From assembly GCF_014117425.1 (NCBI RefSeq), contig NZ_CP059725.1:1798001-1862000 (forward strand): DNA of 64,000 nucleotides. The letters are read 5' to 3'. Shown here in pieces: positions 43,293 through 50,737 of this stretch (position 1 is its first letter; every line of letters begins with the position of its first letter). The notes under the pieces are model-generated. The model was not told the origin of the DNA. It made no database searches and saw nothing but the letters and a program-made list of their open reading frames with translations. Origin of the DNA: Bartonella sp. HY038. GTDB lineage: Bacteria; Pseudomonadota; Alphaproteobacteria; Rhizobiales; Rhizobiaceae. Made by a program: the position numbers and the translations under genes.

Positions 43293-43595
43293 ATGAATGA
43301 TTTTAAGGATCAACTTGGCTTTATATTCGCAATTCTTGGCGGGCTTTTGGTGTCCATGCTTACATCAACACGCCATTCTTTTTGGCTTGCCCTCACCCGT
43401 ATTTCTGCCGGCTTGTTTTGCGCCTTTTTCTTTACTGAGCCGATGATGCATTGGATGGAATTAAATCCCGCCACCTATCGCAATAGTGTTGCAGGGCTTT
43501 TAGCTATGGCGGGCTACGCGGCAGTGCGCTTTATCAGCGACCTTAATAAAGAAGACCTTTTTCGCATATTACAAATTTTACGAGGTGGAAAATGA
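43293..43595 (+). CDS. Holin-like membrane protein
   Basis: The 100-residue product has three hydrophobic segments (about residues 8-26, 33-50 and 65-80) and a charged C terminus. The ATG at 43293 has an AAGGA element upstream, which decides the start. A small protein with three membrane segments beside endolysin and spanin genes is most simply a class I holin. It overlaps the next gene by 4 bases. Confidence 0.65.
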   Translation: MNDFKDQLGFIFAILGGLLVSMLTSTRHSFWLALTRISAGLFCAFFFTEPMMHWMELNPATYRNSVAGLLAMAGYAAVRFISDLNKEDLFRILQILRGGK

Positions 43596-44068
43596 AACTT
43601 CCCCATATTGAGTTAAGCAAAAATTGGTATGGCGCTATTATTGTGCTAGCTTTCATCGCCTTACTTTTTATAAAACCAATCACCCGCTTTATTGATGATG
43701 CTACCTCGCCGCAACCTTGGTTTACCGCAGGCTTTGATGTGCCAAATTTTGAAAAAGGACAAGATCCTGAAATCGCCTATCATTTAAGGGTAAACCGCCC
43801 AGTGCGTGGGCAATGGTTTACCAGTATTTATGCCCAAGAAGATCAAGGCCAACTTAGCTTAAGCTGTTCTGGTGGTGGTTATGCCTATTATCAGCTTGAT
43901 ACCAATGGCACCACCTTAATGCCATTAAGCCGCTTTATCGGCAGCCACTGCAATTTACGTGCCGGAAGCTACCGCATTTGCACCAATTACGACCTAGAGG
44001 ACGAAAACGACAACACCCGCACCTTCGGCCCCTTCTGCGACGTGTTTAGGGTAAAAAAAGCTCAATAA
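43592..44068 (+). CDS. Membrane-anchored protein after the holin gene
   Basis: The 158-residue product has a single N-terminal membrane segment (residues 14-30) and a beta-rich domain with four Cys (SLSCSGGGYAYYQ, IGSHCNLRAGSYRICTNYD, GPFCDVF), probably periplasmic with disulphides. It is translationally coupled to the holin-like gene (ATGA). A lysis accessory role is possible. Its 3' end overlaps the converging WYL-like gene by 7 bases. Confidence 0.6.
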   Translation: MKLPHIELSKNWYGAIIVLAFIALLFIKPITRFIDDATSPQPWFTAGFDVPNFEKGQDPEIAYHLRVNRPVRGQWFTSIYAQEDQGQLSLSCSGGGYAYYQLDTNGTTLMPLSRFIGSHCNLRAGSYRICTNYDLEDENDNTRTFGPFCDVFRVKKAQ

Positions 44069-44637
44069 TATTGTGCTTTTAATAAGTATTTGCCAAGTTC
44101 TTTGATTTCACGATTAGTGTCCAGATTGCGTGCAGATATGATATTATCACTTCTAAATGTTCGATCTTCTTTGCGTGAATGACAAAAGGCTGAAATATAA
44201 TAGACCTTCTGTTGTGGCTGATAGCATATTTCTTTTGGGGTAATGATGCGCTCACTTACAACACCTTCAAAATCGGTATATTCAATTTGAAAATTTGCAT
44301 CAACAAGGACAGGGCGACAGTTTTCATTAAACCAATTTTGAAACTTGCTATTTGTTTTGCCTTCAAGCCGCCTTATTGTGCGTTCCATTTCAGCAATACG
44401 GTCTTGGTTCAGCTGTTCAACCACCTCAATTTTAGCTTCAACTGGCTTTGCTTCAATCGCAGCTATTGCAGTCTGTGGTAAAACTGCAATATCTTCTTCA
44501 AGTGGGGGAATAACAGAGCTACGGAACAAATGGGCAATTTGCTTATCTTTTATATCCAACTGGCCACGCAATTTTTTTGCCTTGCGCCAATGATAAATCC
44601 AACCAATTAAAAATATAAATGCAAGTAAGAACCCCAT
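44062..44637 (-). CDS. Membrane-anchored protein with WYL-like domain
   Basis: The 191-residue product has an N-terminal membrane segment (residues 1-17), a coiled-coil-like linker (about 70-95), and a C-terminal 75-residue domain with the WYL-like pattern I-YTDFEGVVSERIITP, then VYYISAFCHSRKEDRTFRSDNI. WYL domains bind nucleic acid or ligands in transcription factors and defence proteins. Here it is tethered to the membrane and reads opposite to the lysis genes, so it may be a lysogen-expressed cargo gene. The ATG at 44637 follows a GGGTGGGA element; GTG at 44649 is an alternative. Confidence 0.6.
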   Translation of the reverse strand: MGFLLAFIFLIGWIYHWRKAKKLRGQLDIKDKQIAHLFRSSVIPPLEEDIAVLPQTAIAAIEAKPVEAKIEVVEQLNQDRIAEMERTIRRLEGKTNSKFQNWFNENCRPVLVDANFQIEYTDFEGVVSERIITPKEICYQPQQKVYYISAFCHSRKEDRTFRSDNIISARNLDTNREIKELGKYLLKAQYY

Positions 44638-44734
44638 AACGCATCCCACCCTTTAAAGAATTTTAAAATTAGCACAGATTTTCTGTTTATCAAATACAGC
44701 TTGACATTTATTCGCTTATGCGGCAGATTTTTCC

Positions 44735-44851
44735 ATGGTGCTGAACACACCACCAACAGCGGAAGTGCAACCGATATTGCAATTTCCTTATACGATTATC
44801 GCAATGGCAACGCTTTTCAGCGCTTTGCTTGCTATGGTCGGGTGTCCATAG
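44735..44851 (+). CDS. Possible 38-residue ORF before the C4-like RNA
   Basis: A short frame from ATG 44735 to TAG 44849-44851 encodes 38 residues with a hydrophobic segment (TIIAMATLFSALLAMVGC). Its end overlaps the structured RNA region. Small frames are known in this position of P1/P4-type immunity regions. No ribosome binding site is obvious, so this may be chance. Confidence 0.3.
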   Translation: MVLNTPPTAEVQPILQFPYTIIAMATLFSALLAMVGCP

Positions 44852-44945
44852 TTATACAAAACCAGTAATGGGAAGGCTATGGGCGGACTGTTGGCCGTGT
44901 TCAACCACCCGACTTTATTTTGCTCCCTTGAACAGGAGTACTTTG
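44831..44945 (+). ncRNA. C4-antisense-RNA-like structured element
   Basis: GTCGGGTG (44837-44844) pairs with CACCCGAC (44906-44913), enclosing GGCTATGGGCGGACTGTTGG and further local pairing; CTCC (44923-44926) and GGAG (44935-44938) form a second small stem. The sequence and layout are those I associate with C4-type antisense RNA of P1/P7 and P4-like phages, which controls a downstream antirepressor. Here a BRO-type antirepressor gene follows 380 bases later, in agreement. Recognition is from memory, not from a model search. Confidence 0.45.
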
Positions 44946-44969
44946 AACCGATACCAACAGGAGGCCGTT

Positions 44970-45320
44970 ATGGCTGTTACTTCCATTCCCCAACTAACGG
45001 ATGAATCCGTCTTAGCCCAAAAACTAGCCTATGAAATTTATCATAAAAAGCGGCTTTTAGTCGAAGCTATTATTGAAAACCTAATTAATCTTTTAGATCA
45101 AATCGACGGCGATGCTGATTTTGAACCTGATGAAAGTGATTTTGAAGAAGACGGCGATTTTGAACCCAAATATGGTTGGTCTTCCTATTTTAATCAAGAT
45201 TGCAAAAGCTTTCACAAGGGCGAACCTTATCGGCTGGTCAATGATAAGCATCCAGCAACTGCTATGCGCAGTCTTTTCGAGATACCCGCGATGGATAGAT
45301 ATAAGGGGATTTATATATGA
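44970..45320 (+). CDS. Acidic protein upstream of the antirepressor gene
   Basis: The 116-residue product has a helical first half and an acidic stretch (DGDADFEPDESDFEEDGDF, about residues 46-64), which could mimic DNA or bind a basic partner. The ATG at 44970 follows GGAGG. It overlaps the antirepressor start by 4 bases, so the two are coupled. Function unknown; position equals that of icd or other small genes before ant in P1-type systems. Confidence 0.65.
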   Translation: MAVTSIPQLTDESVLAQKLAYEIYHKKRLLVEAIIENLINLLDQIDGDADFEPDESDFEEDGDFEPKYGWSSYFNQDCKSFHKGEPYRLVNDKHPATAMRSLFEIPAMDRYKGIYI

Positions 45321-46060
45321 ATCCCTTAACCACCTTTGATTTTGAAGACCATGTTGTGCGCTCAATGCTAATTGACGGCGAGCCTTGGTTTGTTGGCAAA
45401 GATATTTGTCTATGCCTAAGCATTGAAAATAATCGGGATGCCTTAGCTACTCTGTGCGATGACGAAAAGGGTGTCGGTAATACCGACACCCTTGGTGGCA
45501 ACCAACAAATGACGATTATAAATGAAGCGGGTTTATACCGCCTTGTCTTTCGCTCACGCAAAGCAGAGGCAGAGCGCTTCAAGCGGTGGCTTGCCCATGA
45601 GGTTTTGCCCTCTATCCGCAAAACGGGGCAATATCGCACTGCGTCAATTGACCTTGATAATATTGACGAAAAATTGCGACTGGTGGCAGAGTCTCGCCGC
45701 ATCTTTGGACGTAAGGCCGCACAAATATTATGGGATGATATTGGCCTACCACCTGTCGCGCAAGAAGACGATAAACCAGTAATCAACCACAATAACCAAC
45801 TATTAGATTATTTACGCGAATTTATCGACCAATGCTTGATTGAAGACCCAACAGGCCGCATCAGTGCCGATGAAGCTTATAAAACCTATTGTGCATGGGC
45901 TGCCAAAGCCCACGCCCCTTATTTTACTAAAATGCACTTTTCGCGACTTATGGTCAAAGGCATTTATATCCGCCGCGTCAAATCTGGCACAAGCTACTAT
46001 TGCGGATATAGGATTAACGAGGAAATCTTGCTTAATGACCACAAAACAATTTCACATTAA
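45317..46060 (+). CDS. BRO-type phage antirepressor
   Basis: The 247-residue product has a BRO-N (Bro-N) domain in residues 1-110 (FEDHVVRSMLIDGEPWFVGKD, NEAGLYRLVFRSRKAEAERF, HEVLPSIRKTG) and a C-terminal winged-helix-like part (PTGRISADEAYKTYCAWA, HFSRLMVKGIYIRRVKSG) as in D5-like primase ends. It probably binds or counteracts the CI repressor and is itself held down by the C4-like RNA ahead of it. Confidence 0.85.
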   Translation: MNPLTTFDFEDHVVRSMLIDGEPWFVGKDICLCLSIENNRDALATLCDDEKGVGNTDTLGGNQQMTIINEAGLYRLVFRSRKAEAERFKRWLAHEVLPSIRKTGQYRTASIDLDNIDEKLRLVAESRRIFGRKAAQILWDDIGLPPVAQEDDKPVINHNNQLLDYLREFIDQCLIEDPTGRISADEAYKTYCAWAAKAHAPYFTKMHFSRLMVKGIYIRRVKSGTSYYCGYRINEEILLNDHKTISH

Positions 46061-46137
46061 CAATTATTAGCATTTTAAAACCAGATATTTGTAATATTTG
46101 CCCTTGTTATTTTATATCGCATTCTACTTATAGATGA

Positions 46138-46425
46138 ATGACATATAAACCACTTCTAAAATGGGAAAGAGCGTGGGATAAAGCCCCTCGTGATTTCGTC
46201 GCCCTTCATCCAAAAGAAGATTTTCCAGTCGTTAAGATTAGCTACAATGAGGAGCAATCAAATGAAGAACCTTGGGAGTGGCTAGTTGTTGATCCAACAA
46301 TAACTCCACGCGATTTATTAGACCGTGAAAGTGGAAGCACAAAGCATCAAGTTGATGCAATTGCTGCTGCAGAAAGGGCTTGGTTTACTCTAAGTGATCA
46401 AAATTCAAAATTATTTGAAGATTGA
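46138..46425 (+). CDS. Small prophage protein of unknown function
   Basis: A 95-residue soluble protein rich in Trp and acidic residues. No motif recognised. It lies between the antirepressor and the SOS-controlled polymerase. Its last codons overlap the -35 element of the polymerase promoter. Confidence 0.5.
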   Translation: MTYKPLLKWERAWDKAPRDFVALHPKEDFPVVKISYNEEQSNEEPWEWLVVDPTITPRDLLDRESGSTKHQVDAIAAAERAWFTLSDQNSKLFED

Positions 46426-46456
46426 CAACCGGTGAGAATGAGAACAAAATAAGAAC
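46422..46456 (+). promoter_or_regulatory. SOS promoter with LexA box of the Y-family polymerase gene
   Basis: TTGACA (46422-46427) and CAAAAT (46445-46450) are 17 bases apart. GAAC-N7-GAAC (46442-46456), the complement of the alphaproteobacterial LexA box GTTC-N7-GTTC, lies directly on the -10. LexA would block it; DNA damage would release it. Confidence 0.82.
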
Positions 46457-46482
46457 ATTCTAATTTAGTGAGTCTTATTTTG

Positions 46483-47751
46483 ATGCGCAAACCAACTGAA
46501 ATTGAACGTCTATATCTGGATTTTGATGGCTTTTTTGCTTCTGTTGAGCAACAAGCGGATAAAAACTTGCGTGGCAAACCAGTTGGCATTGTTCCTTTTG
46601 AGGGAACGGATAGAACGAGTATAATTGCGTGTTCACGCGAGGCAAAGTTGTCTGGCGTAAAGAATGTGATGGGCATTAAGGAAGCACGAGCAATTTGTCC
46701 CGATTTAGTTATAGTCCCTCAAAAGCCTGATTTGTATCGTCGGGCACATAACGCAATTATCAATACAATTGAAACCATAATTCCCATTGATGCGGTAAAA
46801 AGCATTGATGAGTTGACATGTAAAATTGAGCCTAAATATCGTTCTACACCAGAGGCGCTAGCTCATAATATAAAATCAAAATTATACAATGATATTGGGC
46901 AGTTTATTACCTGCTCTATCGGTATGGCTGCTAATCGACAGCTTGCAAAAATTGCGTGTAAGGCAGGCAAGAAAAATGATGGTCAGCAATATGGTGATGG
47001 ACTAGCAGTTTGGCACCCGCAAATTATGCCAGAACCTTTACTAAAAATTCCGATGGAAGATATTCCGGGGATTGGTAATCGTATGAAATTTCGGTTGCTT
47101 AAAGCCAATATATTCAACACTGAAATCCTGCTTAATTTACAACCAAAACACATGCGGAAATTGTGGCGTTCAGTCACTGGCGAGCGCCTATGGTATGCCC
47201 TTCATGGCTATGAGATAGAAGCCGGTGAATCTGAGCGCGGTATGTTTGGTCATGGCCGTGTTTTGCCACCCGATAGCCGATCGCTACCAAAAGCACATGC
47301 AATTGCACGATTGCTAATTACAAAAGCTGCAAGGCGATTGCGGCGTGAAAATTTTTATTGTGCGGGCATATATTTATCGCTTTCAATCCAAAATGATTAT
47401 TGGTCACATTATTCTAGACTGCCAGTTGTCAATGACGATCAAGCTATCTTATCTGGGCTTGGCGATTTGTGGCGGATTGCCGAAAACCAATTATCAAAAA
47501 ATGAAAAGATATTCAAAGTCTCAGTTAGTTTGTGCAATCTATCAAAAGCGGACCAACGCCAGCTAGATATGTTGTTGGATGACGATTCAAAACGCAAAAA
47601 GTGGGAAGCAGTGAATGAAGCGGTGGATAGTTTAAATAGTAAATATTCAGGAACGATCATTAGCTTGGGCGATTGGAAGCCCCCCAAAGGCGGACATACT
47701 GGAGGAAAAATATCTTATACACGAATACCCACAGCAGAAGATTTTTGGTGA
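46483..47751 (+). CDS. Y-family translesion DNA polymerase (UmuC/DinB-like)
   Basis: The 422-residue product has the Y-family palm and finger motifs: D13-F-D15 in YLDFDGFFASVEQ with the steric-gate Phe18, and S107-I-D109-E110. Then come little-finger and HhH segments (IPMEDIPGIGNRMKFRLL) and GRVLPPDSR, typical of the form often called ImpB/MucB/SamB in Hyphomicrobiales. It would copy damaged templates. The SOS box ahead and the zinc-ribbon gene behind are its usual company. ATG 46483 is used; GTG 46468 is possible. Confidence 0.88.
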   Translation: MRKPTEIERLYLDFDGFFASVEQQADKNLRGKPVGIVPFEGTDRTSIIACSREAKLSGVKNVMGIKEARAICPDLVIVPQKPDLYRRAHNAIINTIETIIPIDAVKSIDELTCKIEPKYRSTPEALAHNIKSKLYNDIGQFITCSIGMAANRQLAKIACKAGKKNDGQQYGDGLAVWHPQIMPEPLLKIPMEDIPGIGNRMKFRLLKANIFNTEILLNLQPKHMRKLWRSVTGERLWYALHGYEIEAGESERGMFGHGRVLPPDSRSLPKAHAIARLLITKAARRLRRENFYCAGIYLSLSIQNDYWSHYSRLPVVNDDQAILSGLGDLWRIAENQLSKNEKIFKVSVSLCNLSKADQRQLDMLLDDDSKRKKWEAVNEAVDSLNSKYSGTIISLGDWKPPKGGHTGGKISYTRIPTAEDFW

Positions 47752-47756
47752 ATTAA

Positions 47757-48008
47757 ATGAGTTGGAAAACAGAATTACAAATACAAGACCTAGAGCCTGA
47801 TACAAAATTGGAAATGTCATGTAAAAAATGCGGGCATATCTATTTTTTAAAGCCAAGTGACATCATGGCTAATGCTGATAATCGTTTTTTATATCTTGAT
47901 GAAGTGGAAAACAAAGCAAAATGCAAATCACGGGGTTGCACAGGTGAAATCAGAATGATGCTTGTTGGAACAAGGAAAGCAAGTCCATTTCAAGGTGGTT
48001 TAGCTTAA
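47757..48008 (+). CDS. Zinc-ribbon partner of the Y-family polymerase
   Basis: The 83-residue product has a Cys pair CKKC at 22-25 and a second pair C57/C62 in KAKCKSRGCTGE, which together should bind one zinc ion. It follows the polymerase gene by 5 bases and is thus under the same LexA control. Proteins of this kind are found beside such polymerases in related bacteria; their job is not known. Confidence 0.7.
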   Translation: MSWKTELQIQDLEPDTKLEMSCKKCGHIYFLKPSDIMANADNRFLYLDEVENKAKCKSRGCTGEIRMMLVGTRKASPFQGGLA

Positions 48009-48043
48009 TAATATGCATTTAAAATAAGTATTAGGAACACACT

Positions 48044-48070
48044 TTGCATGGGTGATTAAGGCCCATGCAA
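48044..48070. terminator. Hairpin between converging genes
   Basis: TTGCATGGG (48044-48052) pairs perfectly with CCCATGCAA (48062-48070) over a 9-base loop. It stands between two converging genes and may end both transcripts, although the T tail is short on either strand. Confidence 0.55.
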
Positions 48071-48093
48071 TTTACAGATAATCTATATTAAAT

Positions 48094-48279
48094 TTATTCA
48101 ACAGGAACTTCTGGCTTCCAACCGCGAACAAAACCAGACGACATGGCATTGGCCGACATCTGCACTTGATAAATAAGCTGCTCGCGCTCTAGCAATAATT
48201 GGTTAAGCAAGGCTTTTACGTCCCCACCCCATGCTTCAATAAGCAGGTCAAGTTCATCCTTTTGCTGTGCTGTATTCAT
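48094..48279 (-). CDS. Small SOS-controlled prophage protein
   Basis: A 61-residue, mostly helical acidic protein (LDLLIEAWGGDVKALLNQLL, then EREQLIYQVQMSANAM). The ATG at 48279 follows AAGGA with good spacing. A LexA box lies directly on its -10, so it should be strongly induced by DNA damage. It is the last phage gene before attR. Coliphage 186 uses a LexA-controlled gene (tum) as an antirepressor; a similar role here is possible but nothing in the sequence proves it. Confidence 0.65.
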   Translation of the reverse strand: MNTAQQKDELDLLIEAWGGDVKALLNQLLLEREQLIYQVQMSANAMSSGFVRGWKPEVPVE

Positions 48280-48298
48280 AACCGAATCCTTTTATTTT

Positions 48299-48335
48299 GT
48301 TCACCTATTGTTCTATTTTTATTTACAGGAGTCAA
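48299..48335 (-). promoter_or_regulatory. SOS promoter with LexA box of the small right-end gene
   Basis: On the minus strand TTGACT (48335-48330) and AACAAT (48312-48307) are 17 bases apart. GTTC-N7-GTTC (48299-48313) covers the -10. The box, spacing and overlap mirror those of the polymerase promoter at 46422-46456. Confidence 0.82.
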
Positions 48336-48773
48336 TCCTTATTTAGGGTTTTATAAATCGTATTGATTCGTTCACACCGTTTAAATATATGGTGCGTAAC
48401 GTCACACAAAACGAAACACTAAAAATACAACATTTCGACTAAAAATCACAAAAAAACAGAATAAAAACAATAATTAAAATTGATAATTGGCTCCCGCCGT
48501 CCGCACCACAATTTTTAGCATTGAAATAAAAAATTGATGGCGCCGATTAGAATTATCCTTAGCCTTAATATGCTATTATAATTTGATTTTTTTGGATTTC
48601 GCCTAGAGGTCCAACACATAAACTGGCCTTTTTAGATTTACTAGATTACCAAGTTCACCCTTATTTTCGTTGATTTGCGTTTGTCTTTAATTGTTTAATT
48701 ATAGTTTGTATTAAAGATCATAGGCATTGCAATTTAAGCTAATTTCAATTTAGGAACAATTTGAAAGATCACC
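48336..48773. other. Prophage right end and adjoining host non-coding DNA
   Basis: About 440 AT-rich bases with the attR core at 48492-48510. Left of it is phage DNA without a gene; right of it is chromosomal DNA with the upstream region of the beta-lactamase gene. No RNA gene is seen; only the last 19 bases of the tRNA are repeated here. Confidence 0.6.
48492..48510. repeat. attR core (19-bp direct repeat, copy 2)
   Basis: An exact copy of bases 4936-4954, the 3' end of the tRNA-Leu gene including CCA. No further tRNA sequence precedes it. It sets the right boundary of the prophage, so the element between the cores measures about 43.5 kb. Confidence 0.93.
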
Positions 48774-49652
48774 ATGAATCTGTGGCATCGCTTATCATTA
48801 TGTTTATTGTTCATCTTTATTTTGAACTCCCCTGCCCATGCTATTGATAACAAGGCATTAATAAAGATTGTTCAAGATGAAGAGCATAGATTAAATGCGC
48901 AAATAGGCGTTGCCATTTTCGACACTCAAACAAACCAAACAGTGAGCTATAAAGGAAATGAACTTTTTCCTCTCAATAGCACACACAAGACACTTATATG
49001 CGCCGCATTGCTTAAGAGTTTTGATAATAAACAAATAGATATTACGGAAAAAGTACAATTTAGTAAAACAGACATAATCGAATATTCGCCGATCACTAAA
49101 AACCAAACCAAGTCCAAATCAATGAATTGGCTAGACTTATGTAGTGCAGCCGTAAGCTATAGTGATAATACGGCTGCCAATTTAATACATAAAAAGGTTG
49201 GTGGCCCCCAAGCCATGAATCACTTTTTTAAGCAATTAAAAGATCACACCACGCGCCTTGATCGCTTTGAGCCAGAATTAAACAGTGCAATTAATGGCGA
49301 TTTAAGAGATACAACCAGCCCAAATGCAATTGCTTACACTCTTAAAGAGCTTTTGTTTTCAAATTTTTTAAGCCCTTCATCACGCAAGCAACTGATACAA
49401 TGGATGATAGACGACAAAGTGGCCGACGCATTATTGCGCTCTAAACTTCCAAATGGCTGGAAGATTGCCGACAAAACTGGAGCCGGCGGTTTCGGCTCGC
49501 GCGGCATTATAGCAGCGGTTTGGCCAAAGACAGATAAACCAATAATAATAGCAATATACATAAAAAATACTAAAGCAAATATGGAAGAAAGAAATTCTAG
49601 TATAGCCATTATCGGAAAACATATATTTGATAGCTATCAAAAGAAGAAATAA
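48774..49652 (+). CDS. bla: Class A beta-lactamase
   Basis: This periplasmic serine enzyme hydrolyses beta-lactams. The signal peptide covers residues 1-23. All class A motifs are present: S69-T-H-K72, S130-D-N132, E166 in EPELN, and K234-T-G236. At 292 residues the length is normal. The gene stands alone and 264 bases outside attR, so it is chromosomal and not carried by the prophage. Which beta-lactams it cleaves cannot be told from sequence. It is not one of the common mobile types that I recognise. Confidence 0.93.
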   Translation: MNLWHRLSLCLLFIFILNSPAHAIDNKALIKIVQDEEHRLNAQIGVAIFDTQTNQTVSYKGNELFPLNSTHKTLICAALLKSFDNKQIDITEKVQFSKTDIIEYSPITKNQTKSKSMNWLDLCSAAVSYSDNTAANLIHKKVGGPQAMNHFFKQLKDHTTRLDRFEPELNSAINGDLRDTTSPNAIAYTLKELLFSNFLSPSSRKQLIQWMIDDKVADALLRSKLPNGWKIADKTGAGGFGSRGIIAAVWPKTDKPIIIAIYIKNTKANMEERNSSIAIIGKHIFDSYQKKK

Positions 49653-49714
49653 ATCTTTATTATTAAGAATTATCAAAGCGCCGCATTTTTTGAAGCGCTT
49701 TGACAAAAAAAAGA

Positions 49715-50737
49715 TTAAACTGCCATATCTTTTCTGCTTCGCAAACCAATCATCCCAGCAAAGGCCGCAATTATTGCACCCAATATACTTCCAATAAACG
49801 CCATCCAACTTCCACGAGCAATTGCATCACTAGCTGTATCAGCCTTGGCCTGAGCCTCGTCAGCAAGCTGTTTCATATAAGTTTGCGTTTCGGCAATTGT
49901 TTGACGCATAGTGTTGATTTGATTTTGAATAATTTCACTGCGGTTATTATAAAGGTTAATAGCATTATTAGCCGCAGTTTGCGCCTCAGCTGGCGTCATG
50001 CCATTATTTTCTAATGCTGTAATAACATCTTGCTTATTAATATTGGCAGTTAATCCCTTTGCACGTTCCTCAATGCTACTCATCAAATTATCAATGATAT
50101 TTTGGTAATTTGAAGGATTATATCGAATAGCATTAACGGCGTTTCTTACATCTTGACGCGTAGCATCTAAAGCAGAACGAAGATTTTCAGGTTGCAGTTG
50201 TGGTATATTTGTATTTTTTAAAATCTGGTCAAGTTTCTGACGGATATCGTCGCTATTAACATCACTATTTTGATCCCCAACTAAATCATGTAATGATGAG
50301 CCAAACGACTGAGCAATATTATCCGAAAGAGATACAGTATTACCAGCAACACTGCCGATCGCCGAAGACGTATTTGAAACCGCAGATGCCCCTATCCGTG
50401 CGGCTCCTGCAAGACTCATAGTGGTAATAATTGCACCAACTAATAAAACTGCACACCAGGTTAAAAATCCATGGATTGCACCGTTTGCACCAGCAAGACG
50501 ACCGGCAATAAAACCACCAATAATAAGGGCGATAATAAGCCCTATAACTGAAGATATTCCAACCGCCATGCCGATACCAGCAAATGGATTGTTACCATAA
50601 GGATTTAATGTTTGAAATCCTAAAGCAGTGCTTAAAAACGAAAATAGGATTAATATTGCTAATGTCGAAACGACACCTGCAAAAATAGCAGACCAAGATG
50701 TTGTCTTTTTATGTTCTAAATAAGGGGAGCTACTCAT
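49715..50737 (-). CDS. Polytopic membrane protein with long hydrophilic middle
   Basis: The 340-residue product has three or four membrane segments in residues 15-125 with Gly-rich helices (GIGMAVGISSVIGLIIALIIG), a hydrophilic helical middle (about 130-295, possibly periplasmic), and a last membrane segment near the C terminus. It resembles TIGR04086-like membrane proteins in the N-terminal part. The ATG at 50737 is chosen because a GGGG purine tract stands before it; the frame is open further upstream without a plausible start. Function unknown. Confidence 0.7.
   Translation of the reverse strand: MSSSPYLEHKKTTSWSAIFAGVVSTLAILILFSFLSTALGFQTLNPYGNNPFAGIGMAVGISSVIGLIIALIIGGFIAGRLAGANGAIHGFLTWCAVLLVGAIITTMSLAGAARIGASAVSNTSSAIGSVAGNTVSLSDNIAQSFGSSLHDLVGDQNSDVNSDDIRQKLDQILKNTNIPQLQPENLRSALDATRQDVRNAVNAIRYNPSNYQNIIDNLMSSIEERAKGLTANINKQDVITALENNGMTPAEAQTAANNAINLYNNRSEIIQNQINTMRQTIAETQTYMKQLADEAQAKADTASDAIARGSWMAFIGSILGAIIAAFAGMIGLRSRKDMAV

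Noticed and set aside
44929..44948. Third SOS box: two GAAC words before the acidic-protein gene
   Set aside because: The two words are 11 bases apart rather than 7, so they do not form a LexA box.
4936..48510. Mu-like transposable phage
   Set aside because: No transposase A or B genes are present, and tyrosine integrase with tRNA-derived att repeats shows site-specific integration.
48774..49652. Beta-lactamase as prophage cargo
   Set aside because: The exact 19-bp attR core ends at 48510, before the gene, so it belongs to the host chromosome.
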